From Lojkania enalia (taxonomy: Eukaryota > Ascomycota > Dothideomycetes > Pleosporales), in assembly GCA_010094045.1 (NCBI GenBank), contig ML986632.1:178350-242349 (forward strand): a stretch of 64,000 nt of DNA, in the 5' to 3' direction. The stretch's first letter is position 1. Each line of letters opens with the position of its first letter. Position numbers and translations under genes: made by a program. Below the pieces are notes generated by a model, which worked only from the letters and a program-made list of their open reading frames with translations, made no database searches and was not told where the DNA came from. Of the stretch, positions 9,264 to 21,353 are shown in pieces.

Positions 9264-12200
9264 TCAACGCCAGACACTCTTCGTGCCACCCATAAGACTA
9301 CCCCGCGAACCCGTCGAAGAGTTGTTGCTCAATCGGATAGGGGCACTCTTCAATGATGATCCATCTCGCGCTCGCTCTTCTCCAACGGCCATAGTCGTCC
9401 GCCTTGCGGCCCCCTTTACGACGGGCGCTGTTCGCGGACTTAGCACACTGTTCTTCCAATCACCATCACGCTCACTCTTTACCATGCGGCGCGCTGCGCT
9501 AGAGGAAAACATTGCGTTCTCGTTGGGCGGACTGCACGATGTTGCCGCAGTTGGGCTACGGCGACGATGGGCTCGATTGATAGGAGCGACTGAGCCAGAA
9601 TTTGTGGAGGAGCGGCGTTTAATAGCAGATCCAATCTTACGTGCATCAGAACAATCCATGGCCCATTTCTCCTCTTCCGAAGCAGAAGAGTTCCCGCTTT
9701 CTGCTGGCGTAACATCCGTCGATGATTTGGCGTTTTCAACCATACTAAGGGACGAAGGACGGATGGTGTTTGTCCCTATCTCTCGCAACGGGGAAATCGG
9801 GGAGTGCTCGGAGTCCGAAGAAGGGCTCATCTTTGGGGGAGAGCCATCTATCTTCTTTGATAAAAATCCTGCCTGAAAACGATTGGATCGAGGCTTGAGG
9901 TCCATAGACGTTTGTGGAGGCGTTGGTATTGGGGACGAGCCGTTTCCATCCAGAACTGATTCAGGTACAATGTTTGGAAGTGTTGGGGGTATCAGTTCAA
10001 TTGAAGAGTTCGTAGGCGTCGATTCAATCTGCTGAGGTGTCGCTTGAAACTCTGCTAAAGTACCGTTCTCGGTGTCGTCTCGCCAACGCACGACACGCTT
10101 GGCCTTGGTCGGCGATTTCTTCTTGGGGGTGAATTGGACGCCTTTCCTAGCTCCCCCCATCTTTCGTCGTCGCGGAGATCCCTTTATAGGAGAGGTTGAC
10201 AGATGCGGAGCTTCCATGACGGTAGGCATAGGAAGAGGCTTCATTGGTGACGGTCCAGCAATGTTAACCGGCCTTCGTCGTTTGGGCGTGCCATGTCGAC
10301 TAGGTGCAAAGTATTCCGTCATAGGTAATCCACCATCGGGTCGGATTGTCTGCGAAGTAGCATTCGTACAGGAAGACATAATCTTGGTGAGAATCTTCTT
10401 TGCCGCCTGCACTGCCTCTTCTTCTTCCATCATTGCAATCTGATTAAGGATTGAGATGGTCTCAATATGTGCCTGCACTAATACTTGCACAAGCGCCGCA
10501 TCACCGCTCTTCTCCTGCTCGACAATAGCCGCATATGCTTCATGAGTGGCTAGAGACTTGAAATACTCATAGTCGCGAGTGAGAGACAAGGCGTCCGGGC
10601 TATCGGTAGAACCGTCCACTTCGCTCAATTGCCGTAAGCCGACTTGATAAGCGGTCTCTACCTTGCCCAACCAATTGGCTCGGTCGAGCTTTCGATGGCA
10701 ATGTTGTCGGGTCTGCTCGAGCTCTACCGAAACACCAACGGCAGTATTTCGCATTGCTGTTAGGGCCTCTGGTGGGTCTTCACCCTCCCGAATCTCCTTG
10801 ACATTGTCAAATGCCGCGATCCAAGACGAAATAAGCGCAATTCGTTTCTCGGCCTGCTTCAAGGTTCTCATTGTCACTAGCCTTTCTTTTCGTTCTCCGA
10901 TAGAGTCGTCGTATGCTAAGCGAAGGCGAGCGATTGCTTCCCTGAGAATACCTTCCTTCTTCTCGCTTTGCTTTTGGAACTTAATGAATGCGCTCCCCTC
11001 GTAGTCCTTCTGCTTCTTCATCAATTCATCAATGAGAGCTCGTTGCTCATCAATTTTCTTAAGGTAGTCTTTGACGTGCCTGTTTACGTTGAAAACGTTC
11101 TTTGTGACTTTAGTTTGGATGTTCTTCGCTCGGTTGGCATATCGCAGAGTGTTCTGGGTCTCATCAAAGTGAGCGCTCGATGGACTGACACAGACGATCA
11201 TAACCGTCCGACAATTCCCCCCTAAAGAAAACTTCAGCAACCGGGTGAGCTTGGAGTTACGGTACGGGATGTGGTTTCGTTTTCGAGGGTCACACAAGGC
11301 GTTAATGCAGCTTCCGAGGGCGAGCAGCGACTTGTTGATGTTGGCACCTTCAATTAACCTTTCGCCCCGATTCTTCGTTGCACTCGCTCGCTCACTGCCT
11401 GCTAGATCAATGATGCTGAGGGTTGCCATGGTGTGGGGCTCGTTCACGGAAGCATTTCTGTCCTTCGAAGATACATTGATCTGTAGTACGGCGTGCGATC
11501 GGGAGGACGTAGCATTGGCTTCAGTCGGAGACATGGTGCGATATTCGTTTCCTCGTATTATCATGTCCATCACTTCTTGGACCTACGGTATCATAAGTGT
11601 ACCGTCGAAAACCTTATAAAGACTGGCTTACATTCTGTGGACGATGACTTGAAAGGCCTGCGACGGAAACAGCTTGGTGTGCATCCTCCCGCAACATCAG
11701 TGGCTGTTTACTGCCACCCTCTACGAGGAGGTCACGGATCGTCTCATTATAGATCTCGAGGTAAGAGAGTGTGACTTCAGTAACTTTCTCCTCCTGCAGG
11801 TCCTGTATCCGTTCAAAAAGCTCCTGCATAGTAAGAAAGATGATTCCCGGTTGTTGGGCCGTTCCCCTAAAATCCTCGTCAGGTTGGATAGACGGCAAGG
11901 TGGCTAGAGAGGACGTACGTAATAGTATGAGTCTTTCCACAGCCTGTTGCGCCATAGGCAAATACAGTAGCATTGTATCCTTCTAACACGCTGTCAAGTA
12001 AGGGCTTTGTTGTGGCTTCGTAAACATCACCCTGGGATGTGTTCTCGTCAAAGACGCGGTCGAAAGCGAACGTTTGGTCTTTGACCCTCTTGCCTTGGGG
12101 AACGACTGATCTAGAGAAACGCTGGACGGGATTATCTTCTGGAGGGTCAAAGACGCTGTCATGGGGTTAGGTCTATATCAACAAACAGCAAGTGGAAACT

Positions 12201-12407
12201 AGCGTACAGACACTTCTCATCCATAATCTTGATAACAGGACGAATTCCCTTCTGGTGAAGCTTCGGGGTCGGCGCTGCTGCTAATGAACCATCCCCAAGA
12301 AAGAGAGTTTGGTCGTCGCATCTTGCTAATTGAGCTGCTTCTCGAATTGTAAAAGGACGGACCCGGACGGTGACAGAGATCGAGGACGCGCCATCGGTGG
12401 CCGCCAT
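9264..12407 (-). CDS. Kinesin-8 family motor (Kip3/Klp5/KipB type), 996 aa
   Basis: Four exons: 12407-12208, 12155-11919, 11866-11632, 11582-9264 (2991 nt); introns use GTACGC, GTACGT and GTAAGC donors and YAG acceptors. N-terminal motor domain: SISVTVRVRPF near residue 9, P-loop GATGCGKT at 135-142, switch I NATSSRSHAV, switch II DLAGSER, then NINKSLLALGSCI and HIPYRNSKLTRLL. The neck reads YANRAKNIQTKVTKN, and a coiled coil follows (DYLKKIDEQRALIDELMKKQ onward). The N-terminal motor, this neck and the length are characteristic of kinesin-8, the plus-end-directed motors that shorten microtubules and regulate spindle length and nuclear position. The C-terminal ~350 residues are basic, Ser/Pro-rich and likely disordered, with SPIKGSPRRRKM and TPKKKSPTKAKR patches suited to microtubule or nuclear targeting and to CDK phosphorylation. 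No broken residue was seen. Confidence 0.95.
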
Positions 12408-13604
12408 GATAACTGGCTTAGGTAGTAAGGGATTGAAAATATGCGCACACCAGATTCAAAGTCCTGTGCGTGAGCGTGGTGTTGAGCGAGGGTACGGTTG
12501 CGGTTCTCGATGCTGGAGTCCCGAAATTGTTTACTTGCCGCGCACGGGCCAAAAACAGACAGGGATCATGAAACTGGAACCAGCCCACAAGCACGTGAAT
12601 GCCCTTAGTCATCCGTACCTTCGATATAACCGAGCATGAAGGGAAATGTGTCCAGTTCATCGGCTTCGAAACATCTCTAAATGCCAAACCAACCTCTTGC
12701 AAGCAGTATTCATATTACCTCTGCGATAGAGCCTCACGAGCATCTCGAATGCCATCGCGCATCTGACAAAGAGTCCGGTCCGCCGTCTCCTGCTGACCAT
12801 TTCTTTTCAAGTCCTCTATAATGACAGTTGAGAGCATCTCGTAAGCTTACTGCTATGGAAAAATTTTTTTTTTTTTTTTTAAAAAATAAAAAAAAAAAGA
12901 ACTAACCAACCCAGTGTGCCACTGTACTTCTAATTCCCTATACAGATGTGGCTGTGTGTTTCACTGATTCTTTGTCATTTGGCGACGTGCTTCGAGTTCA
13001 CGGCAATACGGAAATCTTTCGTCTCTCTTTCGCCTCTCATGCACCTCCTACCTTCGAAAAGCACGGCATCTGTCATGCTGGTCATTGCGTCGAGGAGCAA
13101 GCAAGATTCGTATTCGGTTCTGCAGGACATTAGCCCGCCGCGAAAGCACAGCAACGTCTAGCGGAAGGTCGAACCTTGATATCCAGCAACACACATCGCG
13201 AGGGCGCTGTAGGTACTCGACAAGGGGGAATAATTATCCGTGGCCAAGGCAGGATGGTTGAACCAGTGGGGTGGAAAGGAGCACCACTGGCCATTCCGTA
13301 TGGATCTTCGCTGCAAACGGGTGTGTAACCAGGCTGACGGTTATGCGAGCCTGAAAAGCTGCACATGGAGCAAGGGCACAAGCTTAGTACGACCACACCT
13401 CATGACACTTTTAAGAACAGCAAAACACAACTTTCATTTCTAAGCCATAAAACTTCCAGCAAAGCGAAAGACAGGAAACTCCTCGTTAACCCTCATCAAC
13501 AGGTTCGCCACGTCAACTGATCCAAAGCAAATGGTGTCCACTGCTTAATCGCTAGGGAGCCGCTTGACGACGGGCTGGTCAAGCCATCAGCGCCGAGCTC
13601 CTAT
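12408..13604. other. Intergenic region with A5T17A6 tract, no gene seen
   Basis: About 1.2 kb upstream of the kinesin start and downstream of the DUF4360 stop. It contains alternating homopolymers A5T17A6-T-A11 at 12859-12898. Short open frames on both strands show no domain. Confidence 0.5.
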
Positions 13605-14336
13605 TTAGGATGTGCACTGCTGCCATTGGACGTACACAACTTGGGTGAACTTAAGATCCGTGGAATCAGTGGTCAGTAGACCTGTAGCAGACCCATTATT
13701 GGACGTTAGGCGAACTTGGGAGTTGATGTTGAGGAGGCCCTCAGCACCGCAGGGCGACCAGACAACCGAGGTGCTGTCAGCCTGATCGTGCTTGAGATAG
13801 TCACCATTGACGGGGCCAACGAATGTGTACTCCGTGCTGGACTATTCGGATGTTAGCAGCACTGATCATAAGGACTGAGAATAGACGTACCTGGTCGGTC
13901 TGGCCGGAGAAGTAGTAGGTTGACTTCAAGGTACCAGTGATGCCCTTCTGGATGGCAGCATAGCCACGGTAGTCAGCGCTCAAAATGGAGTACTGGAAGC
14001 CACCTGGGTAGGTGAGGTGGACGTTAAGCTGGCAGTTCTTGCGGTTCTCAACGGGGCTAATGCCGGGCCCAATACTGGCGATATAGGTATCAAAGATGAG
14101 AGTCATCGTAGTCCTGTCATTGGAAAGCTGGGAGCTCAAAGTTCCTTGTGGGCATCCAGTACCACCATAGGTGACACCGTTAATTTGGACCTGGCGGAGT
14201 AAGCAAGATGATAATGCAGTTCTTGCAGCGCACGAAATACCGTTCCTGGTGGCGGAGCAACACCAAGCTCAACACCGGGGATAGGAATGCCAGGTGCGGC
14301 AGCAACGGCGGGAATGAGAGCAAGGAGCCACTTCAT
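13605..14336 (-). CDS. Secreted DUF4360-family protein (210 aa)
   Basis: Three exons: 14336-14241, 14190-13891, 13841-13605 (633 nt). The N terminus MKWLLALIPAVAAAPGIP is a signal peptide with likely cleavage near residue 15. The mature part shows the DUF4360 pattern: VQINGVTYGGTGCPQGT near the start, NRKNCQLNVHLTYPGGFQYS in the middle, YRGYAAIQKGITGTLKSTYY, and a final segment with SPCGAEGLLNINSQVRL. Conserved cysteines (CP, NC, PCG, QC) suit disulfides in an extracellular beta-sandwich. DUF4360 proteins are secreted fungal and bacterial proteins of unknown biochemical role. A TATA-like element lies about 110 bp upstream of the start. The window shows no functional partner. Confidence 0.92.
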
Positions 14337-14444
14337 GTTGATGATGTTTGGGGCTTGCGAATTGCAGGTGTAGTGATTCTGTAAGTAGGAGGGTGTCTCT
14401 GGATGGCGACTTGATGGATATCAATCCAAGGGAATTGCGACGAA

Positions 14445-14452
14445 GTTATATA
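14445..14452 (-). promoter_or_regulatory. TATA-like element of the DUF4360 gene
   Basis: TATATAAC on the minus strand, about 110 bp upstream of the ATG at 14336. Spacing suits a core promoter with a short leader. There is no experimental support; AT-rich octamers also occur by chance. Confidence 0.35.
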
Positions 14453-16523
14453 CAAGTCCGTCGGCAACCCCGTCCCTGGCCCCGGTTGTACAAATCCTAC
14501 TTTTCTTGCATCACCTATCGATGTCACCACCCTGCCTGGTCTCGAAAACTGATGCCAAGTCGACTCTATAATATCCAGTACGGATGGTCCGGCGGGCCGT
14601 TGACGTTGATAGGTCAACATGACTTGTGTGCAACTCAGGTGAGTTCGTGTTGCCATGAGCCTAACTCTCCCGCCCGTAAACAGTGCCTCAAATCTGCCTC
14701 TTTGTGAACACCTAATCTCTGGGATGTATCGCAACATCCACTAGCAAATCGAGAATCAGCCTTCCAGCACTGCACTATGTGCAATTTACCAGGTGTGGCG
14801 GGCCATCCCTATCAATCGACCAAGGCGAGAAACCACGCGATCCCGGTCCAGAACTGCTGCCAGGCCGGCAGCATTTGGGTTTGCAAGGTATCCGACCAGG
14901 GATCCAACAAGTTGATACCACTCTCAGTTACCAAGCATCTTTTTGGTACAAGTTTACAGATGCAACAATTTCGAATACGGTTCTTAGATTCAAGATGCTG
15001 TTTTGGATCCGTCAACCCAGAATCAGATGACTTCAAAGCGTCTGCTTTTCGTGTCGGTTTTGTCCTACGGCTTCGATCACGGCTCAGCTTGTGGGTCAGC
15101 ACGGGCGCCGTATATTGAGGTTGAATTGAGTGAATATAAAATTCTGGGGTGATGATCCTGAAATAGCACAACTGGACAGGGCAACATGTGGAAGCGAGAA
15201 CAAAGCAGCTAGAGTGACTCCACAGCGACAAGAAGACTCATTTATGTGGCTCGTATGGTGATGCAACATGATATTGTTGTGGTACCAAGCTCTGAAAATA
15301 GCATTGCGGTGGAGTCGAACAATGTGGTGAGCGTGGCCGTTTGAGCTATTCCATGTCGTAGATCTCAAAACGGGATGGAGAGATTGATCTGTAGATTAAC
15401 CTTAAATTAATGCTTGTCAGTCTGCCATTGTCAAGGCCCTGGTAGTAATCGAGCTTGGCAAGAGGCTGCTTCTGCAAGGCACTTAGTGGATCTGAAATGG
15501 GGTGATAAAAATAACAGCTTTTGCTGCAGCCAGATTCTGGGCCACGCAGGTTCCGGTAAATCCAGTGATGTGGACCATGAAAACCCTCAAAAAGCGTTGT
15601 GACGAATCCAGACCCGGCCTGACCCGGCCGACGAGCATTTTGTATACAGCCGATTTCGAGAGATTCGGCGCAATAAATTGAAAATTGATTACACACGGCA
15701 TGTCACGAAGGCGCAAAGTCGGCTGGGTGCCGAAGAACGACTTGGCGGCCGGGAGCTTGGAGCTTGGGAAGAGACGAAAATGTGAGAGACTTCCCAAAAG
15801 AATGACTTGACGAGATGCGCAGCAGAAGATACGAGAGAGGAGTGCAGTAGCCTGGAAGTGAAAAGGACAGTTTGCGCCAACCTACAATTCCAATACCACG
15901 CACGTCTCTGCAGCACCAGCAACAATACGATTGACCGCATCTCCTCTCCCGAAGCAAACTGAGGGAAAGACGCAGCGCCTGGGGTTCCAATGCTCGAGTT
16001 CTAGAGTTGGTCGCTTGGGCGAGTACTAGAATCGTTCAGGCCACGATGGAGTCCGGCTAAAGAGCTCCAGTCGCCGCCTCGGTTTGGGCGCCAAAGCCGC
16101 GATCATGACGACAGGAGCGCTCCCACATTGCAAGCCGGTTCGCAATGCTACGTCCTAAAAGAAAGAGAAGCCAGTGACACCTATTTCTTGTCGACGCGCG
16201 ACAGAGCTAGACAGTAGTTTGAAAAGCCAGCTAACCTAAGCTTGCTCCGCTGCCTCGGCGTCGGCGTGTCTAGGGCTTTGAAAAATCGCGGTTGATGGTA
16301 GCCTGTTTAGCACAGAGAGTAGATGGTCTCTGAGACGGTATGCTTGATTCAGAATCAGGGCGCGGATCGAGGAATAGGAGGATGGTGGTCGGAGGTGAGA
16401 GTTGAAGATGCGGAATCAACCCTCCGAGAGAGGAAAGCGGCATGCGCCACCGTTTGTGGCTGCGCCAGGTATTTGACATTGCGGCACCAGCGGAGGTCAA
16501 ATATCTCAAATCCTCATTGTACA
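14453..16523. other. Long intergenic region, no gene seen
   Basis: About 2.1 kb between the divergent DUF4360 and MsrA promoters. Open frames of 80-140 codons exist on both strands (for example 14812-15231 minus and 15346-15696 minus) but overlap one another and show no signal peptide, domain or sensible intron structure. It holds the promoters of two divergent genes and possibly unannotated noncoding RNA. Confidence 0.45.
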
Positions 16524-16529
16524 TATAAA
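16524..16529 (+). promoter_or_regulatory. TATA-like element of the msrA gene
   Basis: TATAAA at 16524-16529, 113 bp upstream of the first ATG (16637) and 149 bp upstream of the second (16673). The distance suits a core promoter whose transcript would include both candidate starts. Confidence 0.4.
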
Positions 16530-16636
16530 CCCTCCTTCGAAGACTTCGGAGTCTGCTGTCCACGCATAGAATATTCGACACCGCCACAGTGAAGCTTTTC
16601 GCTACCTTTTTCTTCATTATTCTATCCTACACCTTT

Positions 16637-17325
16637 ATGTCATTTCTCTCACGACTAGTTCGAAACTTCTCCATGACCGGCCCAGCGACTCCGATGTCTG
16701 TCCCTGAGGGGGCGCAAACCGCCACAGTTGCGGCCGGTTGCTTCTGGGGCGTGGAGCACATGTACAGGAAGGCGTTTGCGAACAAGGGACTCTTAGATGC
16801 CAGAGTGGGATATATCGGCGGCGACACTCAGAATCCAACCTATCGGAGCGTCTGCAGCGGTCGCTCAGGACGTAAGCTGTCCGAGAGCAATCGAACATGA
16901 GATTCTCTAACCAATTTGTAGATGCCGAAGCTCTCCAAGTAATCTACGACCCTGAGAAGGTCTCCTATCGATCACTCCTTGAATTCTTCTACAAGATGCA
17001 CGATCCCACCACAGCCAATGGGCAAGGCCCAGATATTGGGTCCCAATACCGTAGCGCCATCTTCTTTCACAACCCAGAGCAAGAGAAGATTGCAAAGGAT
17101 GTCACCGACGAAGTGAATAAGGAATGGTGGAAGGGCAAGGTCACAACGCAGGTGCTGCCGGCAGGACAATGGTGGGATGCAGAGACTTATCACCAGCTAT
17201 ATCTAGATAAGAGTATGTTTACATCTTATATTATTCCTAAGTCTAGTGCTAACCGTCGCGCAGATCCCGGAGGCTACGAGTGCCCTTCGCATTTCCTCCG
17301 GAGTTTTCCTCCGCTATCTAAGTAA
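16637..17325 (+). CDS. msrA: Peptide methionine-(S)-sulfoxide reductase MsrA (195 aa)
   Basis: Three exons: 16637-16871, 16922-17212, 17264-17325 (588 nt). The catalytic motif GCFWG is present, with the nucleophilic Cys at residue 35 from the first ATG or 23 from the second. GHAEALQVIYDP spans the first splice junction, followed by FYKMHDPTTANGQGPDIGSQYRS and the C-terminal NPGGYECPSHF, all standard for MsrA. It reduces methionine-S-sulfoxide in proteins using thioredoxin. Start: the first ATG (MSFLSRLVRNFSMTGP) adds 12 residues that are basic and hydrophobic with no acidic residue, resembling a mitochondrial leader, while the second ATG at 16673 gives a cytosolic-type start. Both may be used. 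No broken key residue was seen. Confidence 0.95.
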
Positions 17326-17671
17326 AGATATTTTTGGCGGATAAATCGTGTATGAGATCTGGTGTTGTACGAATGAATGAGATGCGTAGATAGAGTGTTT
17401 AATGTTGTATTGGAAGGGATGCTAGTAGACTGTCGGGGTCCGGTTTAGGTTTCCCGTTGACAAATCAAAACTGGACATTAAAGTATGGGCCCCGTGGATC
17501 GTGAGATACTAGATCAGGAATAAACACAGCGCGTATTCAGAGTTTCGAGCTCGTATTTCTAATTACAGTCTATGTATCAGTTACAGAACAGTACAGTACA
17601 GTATATAACATAGCCTTGATAGAAATATGCCATCTGCCCGGCCTAATTCCACCCTCAACAAGAGAGGACGC
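17326..17671. other. Spacer between convergent genes msrA and the GFA-type gene
   Basis: 346 bp that hold two 3' untranslated regions. No open frame of interest. A short direct array of ACAGTACAGTACAGTA-like sequence occurs near 17586-17602. Confidence 0.45.
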
Positions 17672-18233
17672 TTACGATGGTGGTAAAGTCTCGAAGGTTT
17701 GTGCAACCTCCTTCTCCCAAGGCAGTCGGGCCTTTCCAAAAATCTCGGCAGCAGGCTTCAGCGTTCCGTTGATGCCTTCGGTCAATAGTCCGGTACGGAG
17801 AATGATGGTATCATTGCCCATAACCATCTGATGATGATAAACATGAGAAGTGCATGTCGGGCAGAAGTAGCAGTAGACCGGCTTCCCTAGAAGTTATTTA
17901 GTTTCGAATGGACAAAGGCTGATGGGGCCGTGAATTACCTGACTCGCCGTAGTAGGTGTACTTGTTCAACTTGTCCTCGCCTTTGGTGATTTTCAGGGCG
18001 GACTTAGGAATGATTTGGTTCAAGGTGAAGGTTGCACCGGAGAGGTACTTGCATGTGTCGCAATGACTTGGAAATGATTAGTTGTCTATCATGAGGGTAT
18101 GACCCTCCAAACGACGGAGCAACCTTGGGAGTCACGTTCATACGCACCAGAGAATGTGTCCCTGCTGGTCCTTCTCAAGCTTGGCAATCCATTCGGTAGC
18201 ACCGCAGTGACACTTTCCATTGTAGGAAGTCAT
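17672..18233 (-). CDS. GFA/CENP-V-domain zinc protein (142 aa)
   Basis: Three exons: 18233-18148, 18066-17939, 17886-17672 (429 nt). The spliced product starts MTSYNGKCHCGATEWIA and carries the zinc pattern of the GFA fold: CHC at residues 8-10, CHCDTC at 29-34 (formed across the first splice junction) and CYFCPTC at 77-83. These cysteines bind the two zinc sites of the domain. The family includes the bacterial glutathione-dependent formaldehyde-activating enzyme and CENP-V; most fungal members have no proven substrate, so 'formaldehyde-activating' should not be taken as a function. Length fits a single-domain member. The ATG at 18233 immediately precedes the domain, so the start is well supported. 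Confidence 0.93.
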
Positions 18234-18390
18234 ATTTGGACGAATCAGGGGTCGGATGTGGGTTTAGCGACGTAATCTGGGGGTTTGGGAGGCACAAGAA
18301 GACATCAAGGTCCTCAAATCTAGGACGGAAGAGCTTATATAGCCGTCGTCCTGCCCTAACCCCCTCATCTCCTCATTCTACCATCCGTCC

Positions 18391-18415
18391 CAGCCCAGCC
18401 CAGCCCAGCCCAGCC
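18391..18415. repeat. (CAGCC)5 tandem repeat
   Basis: Five perfect CAGCC units about 160 bp upstream of the GFA-type gene start on the minus strand. A short pentanucleotide array; no function is evident. Confidence 0.85.
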
Positions 18416-19286
18416 CGAACCCAGTTGATGCGGGACTTCCCAAGTGGCTCCAACAGCGTCTCCTGTATGGTGTCTCCCGCACTTTCTACCCATAAAGTTG
18501 CCCCGGATCCGGCCTTTGTCACGTCTCTTCCCAAACTGGCGGGGCCAAGGTCGAGTAGACGGCATTCAATTGGTTCATCTACAAGGGTAGCTAGCCCTCA
18601 ATATGCCTGAGGTGGCAGGGATCCCATTCATGGATACTGTAGGACGTCTTTCCCGAGCTACCCATTAAGATCACGATTTGGATTGTTTTCGTCTGACACG
18701 CTACACTAGGACGGTGTCCTACCAAGTCCACTTATACAAACTCCGCGGGTTACTTTTACTGGCGAGCCCAGCGTCAATTGGACTGTTCCTGAGCAGAGCT
18801 TTGAAAACAGAACTGGGAAACCAAGATGCTTCCAAATACTTTAGAATTTTCGGTTGTGTAAGCAGGGTGGACTGGATGCTCGGGCCTAAAAGAGCTTGGT
18901 GGTGAGGGGCACGATGACGGTGGTGGGGCAATGCAGGGCACCAAAGCTCTAGTAGCTAAGGAGTGCGCGGATGAAGCCGATCGCATGGGGGGACATTGCG
19001 GATCCGCTACGAAGTCTGACGCGGCTGAAGGGACGGATATTTCTCAGCTTTCCGAAGGGGAAAAAATGCAGGGTTATTGGGGGACCTCTAGACTGCTGGG
19101 ACGTCTGATTCTGCAGTCAATCAGTTTACAGAAGAGACAATGTCGGCGCAGAGTGTGATACACAGAATCGCTATTCGGGATAATTATCCACTTTTTGGGT
19201 GTATTTCTCCTTCGTCTACCTTTTTCTTTTCTCCAAACGAGGTAAGATAATCCCCTATTCTTATTCGATGACAGACAAGGATTCGG

Positions 19287-19307
19287 AAAAAAAAAATTTT
19301 TTTTTTT
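19287..19307. repeat. A10T11 palindromic homopolymer pair
   Basis: Ten A followed by eleven T, which can pair with itself. It lies in the spacer downstream of the amidase gene, about 200 bp from its stop codon. It is one of three such A/T run pairs in the window. Confidence 0.8.
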
Positions 19308-19508
19308 AATTGGGCTCGCATCGAGCATAATCCGTCGCAATGGGAGCCCACCGAGGGGATTGAACGTAAATTCTGGAAGGAAAAGTCGAATTTCGTTTGC
19401 GTTCTACGACAGATTTATGGATTCTAGGAATTACTCATTGTCTCTGATATGTCAAGCTAATCCTAAAAGTATTACTCAACATAACCATCATCCGCACGCG
19501 ACGTATCT

Positions 19509-21353
19509 TTAGTTAACTTGTATCAGTTGATATCGGCCGCCATGTTTGTCTAGTGCGTCCTCTATGCGCTCCATAACTGTGAGTACCTTCTCTTCCTCTA
19601 GACGGCGGCCGACAACCTGAACTGCGACTGGCAAACCTGCCATCTTCGTTGCATCGTAGTGCTTATAAGCGCCTTTTGCAACTCCGTTTAGATTTTTGAA
19701 ATTGAAGGTAGCTGGAAGCTGGTCTAGGACCGGATCGACGTGGGTAACTGGAATGATGCCAGCAGAATAATCGAGCTATTGGAGTTGTTAGAGAACCATA
19801 CCAGAGGGCTGAAAAGTGTACTCACCAAGTTGAAGAGAAATGTGTATCCACAGCTGCTGACAGCATCACGCATTCCATCATGAGGAACAGCGGGGGTTGC
19901 ATTGGGTGGTGTCACCATGAAGTCCATCTTTGCCTCTTCGGCCCACCATTTGAAGAACTTAGCCTTGAACGCCTCACGTCGGCCTGCAAGTTGCCAATAT
20001 TCGTATGCGGTCTTTGGATGCCAATTTCGAAGCAAACCAGCCCATATGCCATCACCCTTGACATACTTGACCCACAGATAATAAAAGTACTTTACTAGCC
20101 TCGGAAGTCGCATGTAGAACACCATCTGCGCAGCGCCGGGATCGTTCCATTCTCCAGTGCGGAAGAATGACATGAAAGTCTGACAACCGTCGCTATTCAG
20201 AAGTTGCGATGCAATAACTAGAGCTTCATATGGAGAGGGCGGATTTACGTCGAAGACTTCATGACCTTCGGCTGCCAGCGCAGAAGCTACGTTTTCGAGC
20301 GCGCGGGCACACGCGGGAGACGGATCAACAACTCCATCAGTTCGCAGTATTCCGACCCGCAACTGCTTTTTTTCCTTGTATTCTGCCGCGATATGGTCGC
20401 GCCATTCAAGGGGATGGACAGTATAATCATAATTCCAAGGCTTCATCCCTATTAAGCTTCGAGTAAAATATGTGAGGTCGTCTAGGGTCCTTGCCATGGG
20501 ACTAAAAACGCTTGGAATAGCCTCTTGGCCGGGCATGCTTGTATTCATTCCCATCTTGGGCCACCTTCCAGTGGAACATCGGAGTGAATAACAACCGGAG
20601 AAGTGTGCAGGGACCCGAACCGAGCCTGCAACATCTGACCCAATACCGATGCGGCTGCCGCCGAAAGCCAAAAGTGCTGCTTCACCTCCAGTGGAACCCC
20701 CTGGTGAGTAGTTGCTATTATGTGGATTTGTACAGCGACCCCACACGTCGTTAGTAGATTCGAATGAAAGAAGTGTAGTGGGCAGATTCGTTTTCACGAA
20801 CGGGATGGCGCCTAGTACCGTTAGTAGAGAGGTGTCTTTGAGTACGGGTGGAGTGTACCAGCATCTTTCAATAACTTGACCATGGCCCCATCTTCGGCGT
20901 ACGGCTTCCCGGTGTTGCGAGAATAGCCGACAGAGATGTCAAAGCCTTTGACTTGTATTGAGTCCTTGAGAGACACAGGAATTCCGGCGAGAGGACCCTT
21001 TAGATTGATTTCTTTCTCTGCCCATTCTTCGGCTTGGGGAAATAATATCTCGGTCACGCAGTTGGTCTTCTTATGCGCCTCGATGGTTACCTTTCCATAG
21101 GTGCGCAGGATATCAATGGGGCTCGTGACTTGCTTGTGCACATCTTGGACGAGCTCTTGGATGGGTTTGCCTAATATCGTACGCTCTGAAGGCAAAAGCG
21201 GGTAAAGGTATGCTTGAGGGAGAGCTGCGATCTTGGAGGCTCGCTCGGCCTGCTTGCGCTGGCTATGTCGGTGTCAGTTTCCGGGGTGGAGCTTAGAGCT
21301 ACTGCGGGGTTGTACCAATCGCGCCTGTGTTGCTTGTATTCTAGAAAAGCCAT
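19509..21353 (-). CDS. Amidase-signature family hydrolase (564 aa)
   Basis: Four exons: 21353-21316, 21262-20859, 20811-19826, 19775-19509 (1695 nt). The amidase-signature catalytic triad is complete: Lys112 in GIPVSLKDS, Ser187 in NYSPGGSTGGE and the nucleophile Ser211 in GSDVAGSVR. The family cleaves amide bonds through a Ser-cisSer-Lys mechanism; fungal members include acetamidase and fatty-acid-amide-hydrolase-like enzymes, and substrate cannot be read from sequence. No signal peptide is present. The first exon codes for MAFLEYKQHRRD, typical of the basic helix that starts fungal amidases, and is joined to QRKQAERASK by a splice that preserves frame. The C-terminal GLPVAVQVVGRRLEEEKVL segment is canonical. 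The length agrees with fungal amidases (540-580). Confidence 0.95.

Larger units (their letters stand above)
18234..19508. other. Intergenic region, no gene seen
   Basis: About 1.3 kb with a CAGCC repeat (18391-18415) and an A10T11 palindrome (19287-19307). Open frames are short and overlap on both strands. A GATTGAAC string near 19368 resembles an inverted tRNA T-loop but has no stem (see rejected items). Confidence 0.45.

Noticed and set aside
9178..9876. 232-codon plus-strand frame opposite the kinesin C terminus
   Set aside because: Antisense shadow of the Ser/Pro-rich kinesin tail, no recognisable domain.
14453..16523. Several 80-140 codon frames between DUF4360 and MsrA genes
   Set aside because: They overlap each other on both strands and show no domain, signal peptide or credible introns.
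19310..19375. tRNA-like string (GATTGAAC, inverted T-loop) beside an A/T run
   Set aside because: The bases on either side do not pair to form a T-stem, and no acceptor or anticodon arm is found.
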